Assembly (NCBI GenBank): GCA_965248255.1
Contig: CBDFIW010000002.1
Coordinates: 868,001 to 932,000 of the forward strand
Direction of reading: 5' to 3'
DNA: 64,000 nt
DNA from: JAKZVK01 sp965248255
GTDB lineage: Bacteria > Acidobacteriota > Terriglobia > Bryobacterales > UBA6623
In this document: positions 52,394-61,866 of the stretch, piece by piece
Layout of the letters: the number at the start of each line of letters is the position of its first letter
How positions within the stretch are numbered: position 1 is the first letter of the stretch
Notes under the pieces: model-generated
What the model was told of the DNA's origin: nothing
Seen by the model: only the letters and a program-made list of their open reading frames with translations
Database searches by the model: none
Position numbers and translations under genes: made by a program

Positions 52394-53518
52394 CTAATCA
52401 GCCGCCAAGCCGTGGTCGTCGAGCCGGTAGTGGCGCGAGAGCACATCCAAGCCGAAATCGCCGCCGTAGTCACGCCAAACCGAGTGGCTGTGGTTGCTCT
52501 GGTTCTGGGTGTTGGCGTACTCGATCAAGAAGCTCGGCGCTTGCACGCGATAGTAGTTGCCCTTTAGCTCGCGGTTGCCGGTGGTCAAGCGGCCGATTAC
52601 GACGGGCTTGGGCTTGGGACGGTCGATCTGACCGGCCCAGGCAAAGTAAAGCTGGTCCCGAGGAGTGTCTTCAGCGGCCTTCATGCGCGCGGCGGCGATT
52701 TCGGCGGGCATGTTGTAGGCGTACTCGGCGATCAGCTCCATCAGCATGTCGAACTGCTTCGGGTTCATCTTCGACGCCGGCAAGCCCTGAGGCGCGCCGT
52801 CGAGCTTAGCCCGCCGGTCGGCCATGGTGATGATGTCGAACGGCGCAGTGTCATCGTAGATGGCCTGCTTCTGCCGGCCGGCGTCGAGCGATTTGAGCAG
52901 CGCCACGGCCAGGTCTTCTTCCCGCGCCAGCGCAATCATGCCTTTGTGCGGCCCTTGGGCGACCTCATGAGGATTCGCGCCGAAGAAGGTCGGGCTGCTC
53001 GATACCAACTCGCCGTTCTTGATCGTGTAGTGCAGCGACAGGTGATGGCCCTCGACGCGCCAGCCCCAGTTTTCGGTGGGCGAGGGCGTCCCGAAGATCG
53101 TGAAGTGGAAGTTCTCCGCGTCGCGGTGGCCTGTCGTGTCGTCCTCGATGACCCGGACGATCTCCTCGAGCGTCATCACGTCCATCGCCTTGACGAAGCC
53201 TTGCCGGCTGAGGCCCGTGCTCATGAGGCCGTAGGCCAGGTGCCGCTGTTTCGGGTCCATGCGGTCCAGCGTTAGGCCGTTGCGCACATAGCCGTATTCC
53301 TGCGTGAAGCCGCCTTCGGGGAAGTAATGCCAGTTGGTGCGATCGGCGGAGTCGAAGTTGAAAACCGTCGAGGGCTTCTGGAACTTGTCGAGCGAATCGA
53401 TGAGACGCGTTGCCACACCGACCATCATGGCCTCGGTCTTGGCTTGATGATAGGCGGCCGTCAGCGCGACAGCACAGAGAAGTACGAGTACAGCTCGGAA
53501 ACAAACATGTCGGGTCAT
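52394..53518 (-). CDS. DUF3500 domain protein, exported
   Basis: A 374-residue protein with a signal peptide (VCFRAVLVLLCAVALTAAYH). Characteristic DUF3500 blocks are NWHYFPEGGFTQEYGYVRNG, TIFGTPSPTENWGWRVEGHH, FFGANPHEVAQGPHKGMIAL and LIEYANTQNQSNHSHSVWRD. The family is widespread in Acidobacteria and Planctomycetes, with no known activity; conserved His and Asp residues hint at a metal site (inferred). GGAG precedes the ATG at 53518. It is convergent with the ABC binding-protein gene and divergent from the sialidase-like gene at 53624. Confidence 0.85.
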   Translation of the reverse strand: MTRHVCFRAVLVLLCAVALTAAYHQAKTEAMMVGVATRLIDSLDKFQKPSTVFNFDSADRTNWHYFPEGGFTQEYGYVRNGLTLDRMDPKQRHLAYGLMSTGLSRQGFVKAMDVMTLEEIVRVIEDDTTGHRDAENFHFTIFGTPSPTENWGWRVEGHHLSLHYTIKNGELVSSSPTFFGANPHEVAQGPHKGMIALAREEDLAVALLKSLDAGRQKQAIYDDTAPFDIITMADRRAKLDGAPQGLPASKMNPKQFDMLMELIAEYAYNMPAEIAAARMKAAEDTPRDQLYFAWAGQIDRPKPKPVVIGRLTTGNRELKGNYYRVQAPSFLIEYANTQNQSNHSHSVWRDYGGDFGLDVLSRHYRLDDHGLAAD

Positions 53519-53623
53519 GGCAGGCTCCAACAGCAGTGAGGTCTATTCCGGCCAATTATAGCGTAGGCTGACTTCCCGGTTGTCACGCGCTAAGATTGGG
53601 ACCGGAGCGACCCAGGAGCGCCC

Positions 53624-54919
53624 GTGACCGAAGCCAAAGTTCACCAGCTTCTACCATCTCCAACGCGGTTCATCACGCACGGCGCTGTCCTGGCCTTGAT
53701 ACTCGGCCCGGCCCCTGTCGTCCGTCCGCAAGATCAAGCGAAACGGACCGACACGCCCATCGAAGTGCTCAATGCCGACCGTCTGCCGCCCGGCGATATC
53801 CCAGCGATGCGCATCCCCCTCGGCATCCCTGACGACTACAAACCGTGGATCGCCAAGCTCAACAGCGGCGAGTTGCTGATCGTCGCTTTCTACTCGCGGG
53901 AAGTCTCGGCCAAGCAAAAAGCGCAAGGCAAGTCCCGTTCCGAGCGAGCCGTCTTCTGGCGCTCGAAAGACGGCGGGCGGACCTGGAGCGACCGCGAGGA
54001 GCGTCCTGACGTCAAAGGACGCGAGTTTACCTTGAACGTACTCTCGGACGGCGTCATCCTCATGCCCTGTCATTTCCTCAGGCAGGATGCAAACAACAAA
54101 GCCGGCCACACCTACAGCAAGCTGTTCCGCTCGGTCGACAACGGCCGCTCGTGGAAGGAAACGCGCATCGGCCCGAAAGGCTTTCCGCGCCACGCGGTGA
54201 CCGCCACCGATTGGACGGCCGTCGAGGTCCCTGGCACGCGAAGCGGCGGCGGGAGCCTGGTCCTGTTCGGCGTCAGCGTCCAGCACGGCGAGGAACGCGC
54301 GCCCGGCAACGTCTTTCTCTGGCGCTCACGCAACAGCGGGCGGCGCTGGGACAAGTCCCTCAACCCCGACACTGCAGGCTGGATTGACGTCGACGGGTTC
54401 TTCTCGCAATCAACCACGTATCGGGCCGGCTCGGGCAAGCTGTTGCACGCCGTTCGTGTAGATCGCACCGGTCCGCACTGGCTGCTGCCGGGCGCCGACA
54501 TGATCAAGCGCGAGGCCGGCGATCAGGGCGACCGCATGATGCTGTGGGAGTCTCTCAACAACGGCGCCAGTTGGCAAAAGCACAACGAGCACGGAACGTT
54601 CGGCACCTACGGCGAGATGTACCCGCGATTCCTCAAGCTCAAAGACGGGCGCCTCCTGCTGACCTTCACCGTGCGCAGCAACACAAGCGACGGCCGCGCG
54701 CTGGGCCTGCGCGCGATTCTCAGCTACGACGACCGTGACACCTGGGACTTCAAGCGCGACCGCCTCGTGATCGACGCCCAGAACGTCGGCCCGAGCGGCG
54801 GCGGCTTCGGTAACACGATACAACTCGACGACGGGACGCTCGTTTCCTGCTACAGCTACCGCGGCCAGGACGGCGCGACCCACGTCGAGGTCGTGCGCTG
54901 GGCTCTGCCGGAAGGGTAG
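53624..54919 (+). CDS. Secreted sialidase-like (BNR/Asp-box) protein
   Basis: A 431-residue protein with a signal peptide (FITHGAVLALILGPAPVV). It has several Asp boxes: RSKDGGRTWSD, RSVDNGRSWKE, RSRNSGRRWDK, ESLNNGASWQK. A six-bladed propeller of the sialidase superfamily is expected. A FRIP-like start (AMRIPLGIPDDYKPWIAKLN) is present near residue 62, similar to the Arg-containing first strand of sialidases. The start is GTG after AGGAG. A second sialidase-like gene follows 65 bases downstream in the same direction, so they may form an operon. Confidence 0.75.
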   Translation: MTEAKVHQLLPSPTRFITHGAVLALILGPAPVVRPQDQAKRTDTPIEVLNADRLPPGDIPAMRIPLGIPDDYKPWIAKLNSGELLIVAFYSREVSAKQKAQGKSRSERAVFWRSKDGGRTWSDREERPDVKGREFTLNVLSDGVILMPCHFLRQDANNKAGHTYSKLFRSVDNGRSWKETRIGPKGFPRHAVTATDWTAVEVPGTRSGGGSLVLFGVSVQHGEERAPGNVFLWRSRNSGRRWDKSLNPDTAGWIDVDGFFSQSTTYRAGSGKLLHAVRVDRTGPHWLLPGADMIKREAGDQGDRMMLWESLNNGASWQKHNEHGTFGTYGEMYPRFLKLKDGRLLLTFTVRSNTSDGRALGLRAILSYDDRDTWDFKRDRLVIDAQNVGPSGGGFGNTIQLDDGTLVSCYSYRGQDGATHVEVVRWALPEG

Positions 54920-54984
54920 ATGCAGGCACTCTTGCCTGTCCGCCGGCGCGAAGCGTCGGCAGGCTTTGAGCCGACCCAATCACC

Positions 54985-56100
54985 ATGCTAGAAATCATCG
55001 ATACCGGCAACCTCTCCCACGTCACCGGTCGTGGCGCCTACATGCCCTCGGTCACTCAACTGAGCGATAACTCGCTGATCGCCTGCCAGCACGTCGGCGA
55101 AGCCCTTGGCTCACCCGACAATCACATCGAAGTGCTTCGCAGCGCGGACAGCGCCAAGACGTGGACGAACCAAGGCAGCATCCACGGAGATGGCCCGGCT
55201 CAAGATGGGTGGACGTATCGCGGACCCGACATTCAAGAGGCGCCCGGCGGGCGGCTCGTCATGACCGCCACACGTTTTGAGGTGGGCGAAGGCGCCCTGT
55301 TCGACGTGGACTCGGAAGCGCTGCAGCGCCCCGAGATGGTCCTGTTCTGGTCCTCCGACGGTGGCGCGACGTGGTCGGCCCCGCAGGTAGTGCCGGTCGA
55401 TCTACCGCCTGACCGGTACACCGCGAACAAGGCGGGCGATCTGATGCAGCTCTCGCCGGCGCGTTGGATGTATCCGCTCGAGACCTGGAAGCCCGAGGGT
55501 TACGAGGGCCCGCCCGACCAGAAGGCCGCCGCGGTCTTCTCAAGCGACCGGGGAAAGACCTGGGGCGAATTCACGGTCGTCGCCGACGACCCCACCGGCC
55601 GCCTGCTGTGGTGGGACCAGATGAACACGCGGCTGCCCGACGGCCGCATCTACACGCTGCTGTGGACACACGGCTACGGCACTTCGGAGGATCTCGTCAA
55701 CCACTGGGTTCTTTCCGAGGACGAAGGCCGCACCTGGTCAGAACCCAAACCGACCAACCTCCGCGGACAAGTCTGCACGCCCATTCCGCTGCCCGACGGC
55801 CGTGTGGCGGCGATCTACAACTTCCGCCACGAGCCGCAGGGCATTCATGTGGCGGCGACCGAGGATCTCTCCACGTACGACGTCGACAACGAGGTCGTGG
55901 TCTTTGACGCCGGCGCGGAGGCCACGCTAGGCCAAACCGACCACGACAACTTCCTCGCCGAGCACCTTCTGATCGCCTTCGGCAAACCCAAAGGGATCGT
56001 GCTCAACGACGGCACGCTATTGACGTTTTTCTGGTGCACCTCGGGAGGCGTTACGCACACGCGCTGGGTGCTTCTGCAAGATATGGGGGCGTCGTGGTGA
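54985..56100 (+). CDS. Sialidase-like (BNR/Asp-box) protein without signal peptide
   Basis: A 371-residue propeller protein with Asp boxes in RSADSAKTWTN, SSDGGATWSAP, SSDRGKTWGEF and SEDEGRTWSEP. Unlike its neighbour it has no N-terminal hydrophobic stretch and starts directly with MLEIIDTGNLSHVTGRGAYM, so it is probably cytoplasmic or exported by another route. Residues around RGPDIQEAPGGRL and WTHGYGTSEDLVNHW are conserved-looking, but I cannot define an active site. It is downstream of the secreted paralogue and convergent with ilvD. Confidence 0.72.
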   Translation: MLEIIDTGNLSHVTGRGAYMPSVTQLSDNSLIACQHVGEALGSPDNHIEVLRSADSAKTWTNQGSIHGDGPAQDGWTYRGPDIQEAPGGRLVMTATRFEVGEGALFDVDSEALQRPEMVLFWSSDGGATWSAPQVVPVDLPPDRYTANKAGDLMQLSPARWMYPLETWKPEGYEGPPDQKAAAVFSSDRGKTWGEFTVVADDPTGRLLWWDQMNTRLPDGRIYTLLWTHGYGTSEDLVNHWVLSEDEGRTWSEPKPTNLRGQVCTPIPLPDGRVAAIYNFRHEPQGIHVAATEDLSTYDVDNEVVVFDAGAEATLGQTDHDNFLAEHLLIAFGKPKGIVLNDGTLLTFFWCTSGGVTHTRWVLLQDMGASW

Positions 56101-56165
56101 GGTCCCGGAAAGAAACCTCGGACACCCAATCCCCGCCCCAGATTCCGATGGCGGCCGACCTGCCA

Positions 56166-56280
56166 CTCAGAGCCGCAGGCGTGAGCCTGCGTTGGCCCCG
56201 TGCCGCCTGCCTGTTTGCTTTCTAGTGACTGCCGGCTCCGCACGCCGCAGATCAGCGCAAGCTTACGCTTGCGGCTCTGA
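56166..56280. repeat. Inverted pair of family E palindromes
   Basis: 56166-56194 (CTCAGAGCCGCAGGCGTGAG, CCTGCG) and 56253-56280 (CAGCGCAAGCTTACGCTTGC, GGCTCTGA) are oppositely oriented copies of the element at 40085. They lie between convergent genes, where they could act as a bidirectional terminator. Confidence 0.65.
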
Positions 56281-56334
56281 GTTGTTTTTGGAACCGCGAG
56301 GTTCGTTGACGGTTTTGCGCCAGGCCGCTGCCGC

Positions 56335-58017
56335 TTAGGGGTGTGCTTGCGTGACGGCGCCTTCCGCGGCTGACGATACTAAGGCGCAGTACTTGGCAAA
56401 AACCCCGGATTGGTATCGGCCCGGGCGCGGTTTCCAAGCCGCGCGGCGCGCTGCCAGCGTCTCCTCGTCGACTTCAACATCCAGCCGCCGTTTGTCGACG
56501 TCGAAGGCGATGGTGTCGCCCTCCTCGACCAGCGCAATCGGGCCGCCGCGCGCCGCTTCCGGGGCGACATGCCCGACCATCAGGCCCCGCGTGGCGCCGC
56601 TGAAACGGCCGTCCGTCATCAGCGCAACACTATCGCCGAGACCCTGGCCCACAATCGCCGCCGTGACACCCAGCATCTCGCGCATGCCCGGGCCGCCCGC
56701 CGGTCCCTCGTAACGAATGACCACCACGTCCCCGGCCTGAATACGGCCTTCGGTGACCGCCGTCATCGCGTCTTCCTCGCGGTCGAAAACGCGCGCTGGA
56801 CCCCTGTGCTGCGAGCGCTCATGGCCCGCCACTTTGACCACGCATCCTTCCGGCGCCAGATTTCCTTTGAGGATGACGAGGCCGCCGGTGGACTTGATGG
56901 GGTCGTCGAGGGCATGAATCACCTTTTGCCCCGCCGTTTCTGGCGCATTGCTACAAGCTTCGGCCAGGGTCTTCCCGGTCACAGTCAACTGCGAGCCGTC
57001 GCAATACCCGCCTTCGACCAGCCGCTTGACGATGAGCTGAATCCCACCCGCGTTGTGAACATCGGCCGCGACATAGTTTCCGCCCGGCTTGAGATCAACC
57101 AGCAAAGGCGTTTTGCGGCTGATTTCGTCGAAGTCATCAATGCTGAGCGGCACCTCGGCGTCGCGCGCCAGCGCCAGCAGGTGCAGTACAGCGTTGGTTG
57201 AACCGCCCGTGGCCGCGACACTGGCAATGGCGTTCTCGAAAGCCTGCCGGGTCAGGATGTGGCTGGGCCGCCGGTCGTGAGCCAGCGCATCCATCACGAT
57301 GCGGCCCGCTTCCATGCCGACCTGGTCTTTCGCGGGGTCTGTGGCCGGCACACTGGCGCTGCCGGTCGGCGAGAGGCCGATCGTCTCCATCACGGTCGCC
57401 ATGGTGTTGGCGGTGTACTGACCGCCACAAGCTCCCGCGCCGGGACAGGCAACGTTCTCCAACTCCAGCAATTCGGCGTCGCTCATCTTGCCGGCTGCGT
57501 GCCTGCCGACGGCCTCGAACACGTCCTGGATGGTTACGTCTTGCCCTTGGAAACGCCCGGGCATGATCGTGCCGCCGTAGAGCAGCACGGAGGGAATGTC
57601 GAGCCGCGCCAGGGCCATCGCACCGCCCGGGATCGTCTTGTCGCAGGCCACCAGCGCCACCATGGCGTCGAACAAGTATGCGTGTCCGGTCAGCTCAATC
57701 GAATCCGCCACCACTTCACGGCTCACCAACGACGCCTTCATGCCTTCGGTACCCATGGTGATGCCGTCGCTCACTGCGATGGTGTTGAACTCCATCGGCG
57801 TCCCGCCCGCCGCCCGGACGCCTTCCTTGACCTTCTCAGCGAGGTCGCGCAGGTTGAAGTTGCAGGGCATCGTTTCGATCCAGGTGTTGGCAATGCCCAC
57901 AATCGGCCGCGCCAGATCGTCATCGGTAAACCCGATGGCCTTGAGCATCGACCGGGCCGGCGCGCGGTCCCGTCCGTCGGTAATGGTGCGGCTGCGCTGC
58001 TTCAAATCACTCGACAC
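56335..58017 (-). CDS. ilvD: Dihydroxy-acid dehydratase
   Basis: A 560-residue iron-sulfur enzyme of branched-chain amino acid and pantothenate synthesis, converting 2,3-dihydroxy acids to 2-oxo acids. The cluster ligands are visible as TMPCNFN, VACDKTIPGG and ACPGAGACGGQYTANTM. MTDGRFSGATRGLMVGHVAP and GPAGGPGMREM are further IlvD signatures. The start is GTG at 58017, since AAGGAG lies seven bases upstream; an upstream TTG is open but less suitable. It stands alone, convergent with the sialidase-like gene, with no other ilv gene nearby. Confidence 0.93.
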   Translation of the reverse strand: MSSDLKQRSRTITDGRDRAPARSMLKAIGFTDDDLARPIVGIANTWIETMPCNFNLRDLAEKVKEGVRAAGGTPMEFNTIAVSDGITMGTEGMKASLVSREVVADSIELTGHAYLFDAMVALVACDKTIPGGAMALARLDIPSVLLYGGTIMPGRFQGQDVTIQDVFEAVGRHAAGKMSDAELLELENVACPGAGACGGQYTANTMATVMETIGLSPTGSASVPATDPAKDQVGMEAGRIVMDALAHDRRPSHILTRQAFENAIASVAATGGSTNAVLHLLALARDAEVPLSIDDFDEISRKTPLLVDLKPGGNYVAADVHNAGGIQLIVKRLVEGGYCDGSQLTVTGKTLAEACSNAPETAGQKVIHALDDPIKSTGGLVILKGNLAPEGCVVKVAGHERSQHRGPARVFDREEDAMTAVTEGRIQAGDVVVIRYEGPAGGPGMREMLGVTAAIVGQGLGDSVALMTDGRFSGATRGLMVGHVAPEAARGGPIALVEEGDTIAFDVDKRRLDVEVDEETLAARRAAWKPRPGRYQSGVFAKYCALVSSAAEGAVTQAHP

Positions 58018-58183
58018 GACACAACTCCTTGACAAAAAGAACCATCATCTTAGCGTAGCGTGAGCCTCTTAGAGATCTGCGGCCTCTGCTCTTGCCAGCC
58101 CTCACACTCGGACCGCTGTGCTGATTTCAACTTGTCAGCCATCGAACATCACCCGCAGACGGCCACCAGACCGCCACGATATA

Positions 58184-60252
58184 ATGCAGGAATTGCAGGA
58201 CTTACACCGGATCTGGGCCGTTCTTTTCGTCCTCTGCCAGGCGGGCGCGGCCTGGGGCTACGTTCAGAATGCGACGTTCCGCGGCGACCCGCTGCACAGG
58301 TCCGACTTCACTGACATCCGCTATGTCATCAACGACCAAACCGTAGCCGGCCTTGAGAACCGAGGCGGTACGCCGATCATCAGCTCCGACAGCAGTCCCG
58401 CCGCCGCGATCCAGGCGGCCATGGAAACGTGGAGCAATGTGCCTTCTTCGGAAGTACGCTTCGCGGCACTGGAGGTGACCCCGCTTCTGAATCCCTCATC
58501 GAACGGGACGACCTGGTCACGTTCGCCGATACCGACCGCATTCGCTCGGTCATGGGCGTCGCGGTCGGGATCACACTGCTGTTCTGGGATGGCGCCGGCG
58601 CGTTGACTGACACAGACATCCTCTTTAACCCGGCATACTCCTACTCAACCACTCTGCGGCCCGACACCTTCGACATCCAGGCAACCATGACGCACGAGTT
58701 GGGGCATGCGCTCGGCATGGACCATTCCGGAGTGGCCGGCGCGTCGATGTTCGCCGTGGCAGCGCGGCAGAGCAACACGCTTGCCATGCTCTCGGCCGAT
58801 GACATCGCCTTTGTCACGACGGTCTATCCCCAGCCGGGCAGCCCGCAGAGCGTCGGTCTGATTCGGGGGCGCGTCGAGCGAAGCACAGGCGGCACCGTGC
58901 GAGGCGCCCTGGTCGTCGCCCTCAATCCGGCGAACGGGACGATCGTCGGCGGTATCACGGACACGCAAGGAGACTACGAGATCAGCTCGATACCGCCTGG
59001 CAGCTATCTGGTCTATACCGAACCGCTCGACGGTCCTCTCGACCCGTCTCGACTGTCGAGGCCGGGCATCAGAGCTGATGTGGCGTTCCGGACAGGCTTT
59101 TTGGGCGACCGGCTTGCGCCGACCGAGGTCATTCTGCTCGCCGGCGCCACGCGTGAAGTCAACCTCACCGTCGAGTTCGAGGCCCCGGGGTTGAACATCT
59201 TGGGTGCTGGTGCCGCAGTGGACGGAGACATCGGCTCGCGCGTCGGCGCCGTCGTCGAACCGGGCGTGGAGTATCGCACGGAGGTACATGGCGAGGGGTT
59301 GGACGACCCGAGTCTCACCGAAGCGTCGCTTGCCTTCTTGGGAGCCGACATTGCGCCTGTCGGGGGCACCTTGGAACGAGACACTGTCAACTTCAGTGAC
59401 GGTAGCTCGTTCCCTGTGCTGCGCTTCCGAATGACGGTGGCGGCCGGCGTCCCGCCGGGGTTGGCAAGCTTACGGATCTCAAACGACACCGAGTCGGTGA
59501 TGTACACCGGCGGATTCAAGATCGTCGAGCCGCGCCAGATTCCGGCCTTCGAGGAAGAGGCCGTTGTGAGCGCGGCCAACTTCCTGCCACGGGGTATCGC
59601 GCCCGGCGACATTTTCGCCATCTTCGGTCTCAACTTGGGGCCCAAGCTGGGCGTTAGCGCCGGCCTGGACCCGGTGACGGGCCGCCTCGCAACGATGGTG
59701 GCCGAGGTGGCCGTGACGATTAACGGTGTCCCGGCGCCGGTGTTCTTCGCGAGCTGCGAACAGATCAACGGCTTTGTGCCGGTAGAGGTTGCAGGGCTGG
59801 CGAACGCCCTCGTGGCCGTTCAGTCCAAGCAAGTGCAGGGGGCCGCCCGAAGCGTCCGTATCGCAGCGGTCAATCCGGGGATCTTTGTGTTTCCCCACAC
59901 CACCGAGGCGATCGTACTGAACCAGGACGAGACCGTGAATAGTGCGGAGAACCCCGCGCCGCGGGGGAGCATCGTCTCGCTCTTTGGGAGTGGTCAGGGG
60001 ACCATCGATCCGCCGCTAGCTACCGGGCAATTGGCTCCGGCCGACCCGCTGAGCTTTGCGACCGAACAGGTGCAAGTAACGATCGGCGGCCGGGAGGCGA
60101 TCGTCGCCTTTATCGGCATGGCGCCCGGCTTCGCCGGCCTTCTGCAGATGAACGTCTTCGTTCCAGATGGTGTTGCGTCCGGCCTCGTCGTCATTCATTT
60201 CGAGATCGGCGGCGTCCCAGCGCAGCAGGGAGTCACCATCTGGGTTCAATAG
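58184..60252 (+). CDS. Secreted matrixin-like/TIGR03437 protein, frameshifted
   Basis: From the ATG at 58184 a signal peptide (IWAVLFVLCQAGAAWG) leads into a metzincin-type protease region. Near 58479-58482 (a CCCC run) the frame changes, and the protein continues ASESLIERDDLVTFADTDRI with the zinc site MTHELGHALGMDHSG (HExxHxxGxxH). Next come a carboxypeptidase-regulatory-like beta domain (GRVERSTGGTVRGALVVALN) and a C-terminal TIGR03437 domain (SAANFLPRGIAPGDIFAIFG, GSIVSLFGSGQGTIDPP). Matrixin-type enzymes cut extracellular proteins. One missing C would explain the shift. This architecture is strongly acidobacterial. Confidence 0.82.
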
Positions 60253-60270
60253 GGACAGTCGCAGCCCATG

Positions 60271-60418
60271 TGGCGTAAGCCTCTAGGCTTGCCGAGAACC
60301 GATTCCCCGGTTCTCAGGTTCGCGGCTAACAGCAGATGCTCGGTCGTTTGCTGTCCTGAGTCTCGAAGAATCGAACAGCCCATACCTCACGGGGGCAAGG
60401 CTGGAGCCTTTCGCCACA
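60271..60418. repeat. Long extragenic palindrome, family C, copy 2
   Basis: Outer arms TGGCGTAAGCC and GGAGCCTTTCGCCA. Inner segment GGCTTGCCGAGAACCGATTC and TGTCCTGAGTCTCGAAGAAT match the 23628-23760 copy in the same orientation. It begins about 20 bases after a stop codon, like the other copy. Confidence 0.75.
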
Positions 60419-60478
60419 TCCCGTCCGGCACCTCTTAAAACTTTGACACTTTTGTTCAGATACGATCAGATCAGACAA

Positions 60479-61852
60479 CTAGCCCTCCGCCTGCCGCTTG
60501 ATATGCCGCAACACCCGCAAGTGAATGCGGTGGATCAGTTCGTCCGACCACCAACGCCAGTAGAACGCAGGCCACATGCTGTGCCGATACCAGGTCGTGC
60601 CCACCAGCCGTGTCCGGTCCTCGTCGAGCGGCTCCAGTAGGAACTGCCCGCCCTCTGAGGCGAGAAATCCTTCCAGGTGCGGGGGATGGATCTCGTCGTA
60701 GGGCGTCCATTCCTGCATCGGAGGAGGGTTGGACGTCACCGAGAACTTGAGAAGCCGCGGTTCATCCCAAACCTCGATCGGCTCGACGAACGATCCAGTC
60801 GAGAACACGCAATGTCTCTCCGCGCCCGGGCCGCTGCCTTGCATCTCGGCCCGAATCGGGTACGCGATCCCCACCCGAAATGCCCAGTCCTCGGGCTCGG
60901 GCAGCTCGGCGAAAGGGACCACATTCCTCCATACGGTTTGGGGAGGCGCGTCGATTTCGACCGCCGTGCTCACGGCGAAGACCGGCGGCTCCGGCATCTG
61001 CTGCTGCTCCACGCACAACATGGCGGGCATCGCCAGCACGAGCACCGGGAACACGTGAGACGCCGTGGCCGCCCCTGGCCGTCGCCGTTGGATCAAATAG
61101 CCGACCGCACCCCCCAACCAGACCAAGGGAGCCGCCAGCGGCAAGAACATCATGATGCAGACCAAGCCTTCGAGGGCGACAGCCAAGAGGAGGGCCCCGG
61201 TGAGCAGCATCGAGATCGACGACACCAAGAAGCAGCCGACAAAGGGTCGGGGTTCCCGATAGCCGTAGATCATCACCGACGCCAGACCTTGGAAGAAAGG
61301 CACGCCGACGAAGACGCCCCAGCCGTAATTCTGAAACACCATCGTGCTGAGCCACACAAAAGGAACGGAAATCAGATTTGCTAGCAGCAAAGCCAAGGCG
61401 GCCGCTCCTACCGGGTTGTCGGGGACGACAGAGTCGAGCCAACTCGGGCGCCGTCCTTCGGAAAACTCCTCCGTGTGCCTCGGGGGCAGCGCACACAACA
61501 GCAGGAAGAAGACCAGGTTGAGGAACGGGAAGAAAAAGAACACGACCAGCCCAATCGGCCAACCGATCGACCGCAAGCGGCGTATCGTGAGAACCACACC
61601 CAACCAGATGAACGGGACGGCCAGGGCGAGGAGCGCCGCGATGAGGTTGCCGTGCTCGTTGAAAGCTGAGGCAAGAGTTGCCGGGCCAAAGGGTGAAATC
61701 CAGTAGTTGAACGGCCCCCACTCGCGCCCGAACAGAAACGAGGCGACGAAACGGTCGATGTTGTGTTTGAGAGCGAAGCCGATGAGGCCGATCAGGGCGT
61801 AAGGACCGCGCCCGATTGTGCCTTCCCAACGCCATAAATCGTCAAAGCGCAT
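60479..61852 (-). CDS. DUF805 membrane protein fused to an SRPBCC domain
   Basis: A 457-residue protein. The N-terminal third resembles DUF805 (RFDDLWRWEGTIGRGPYALI, LGVVLTIRRLRSIGWPIGLV). Further helices follow to about residue 290. The C-terminal part (STAVEIDAPPQTVWRNVVPF, FVEPIEVWDEPRLLKFSVTS, GTTWYRHSMWPAFYW) has the pattern of a polyketide-cyclase/SRPBCC ligand-binding domain. The combination suggests a membrane protein that binds a hydrophobic ligand. The ATG at 61852 lies 15 bases after a GbsR/MarR gene, so it is probably controlled by that regulator. Confidence 0.75.
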   Translation of the reverse strand: MRFDDLWRWEGTIGRGPYALIGLIGFALKHNIDRFVASFLFGREWGPFNYWISPFGPATLASAFNEHGNLIAALLALAVPFIWLGVVLTIRRLRSIGWPIGLVVFFFFPFLNLVFFLLLCALPPRHTEEFSEGRRPSWLDSVVPDNPVGAAALALLLANLISVPFVWLSTMVFQNYGWGVFVGVPFFQGLASVMIYGYREPRPFVGCFLVSSISMLLTGALLLAVALEGLVCIMMFLPLAAPLVWLGGAVGYLIQRRRPGAATASHVFPVLVLAMPAMLCVEQQQMPEPPVFAVSTAVEIDAPPQTVWRNVVPFAELPEPEDWAFRVGIAYPIRAEMQGSGPGAERHCVFSTGSFVEPIEVWDEPRLLKFSVTSNPPPMQEWTPYDEIHPPHLEGFLASEGGQFLLEPLDEDRTRLVGTTWYRHSMWPAFYWRWWSDELIHRIHLRVLRHIKRQAEG

Positions 61853-61866
61853 ACAGACCCCCGATT

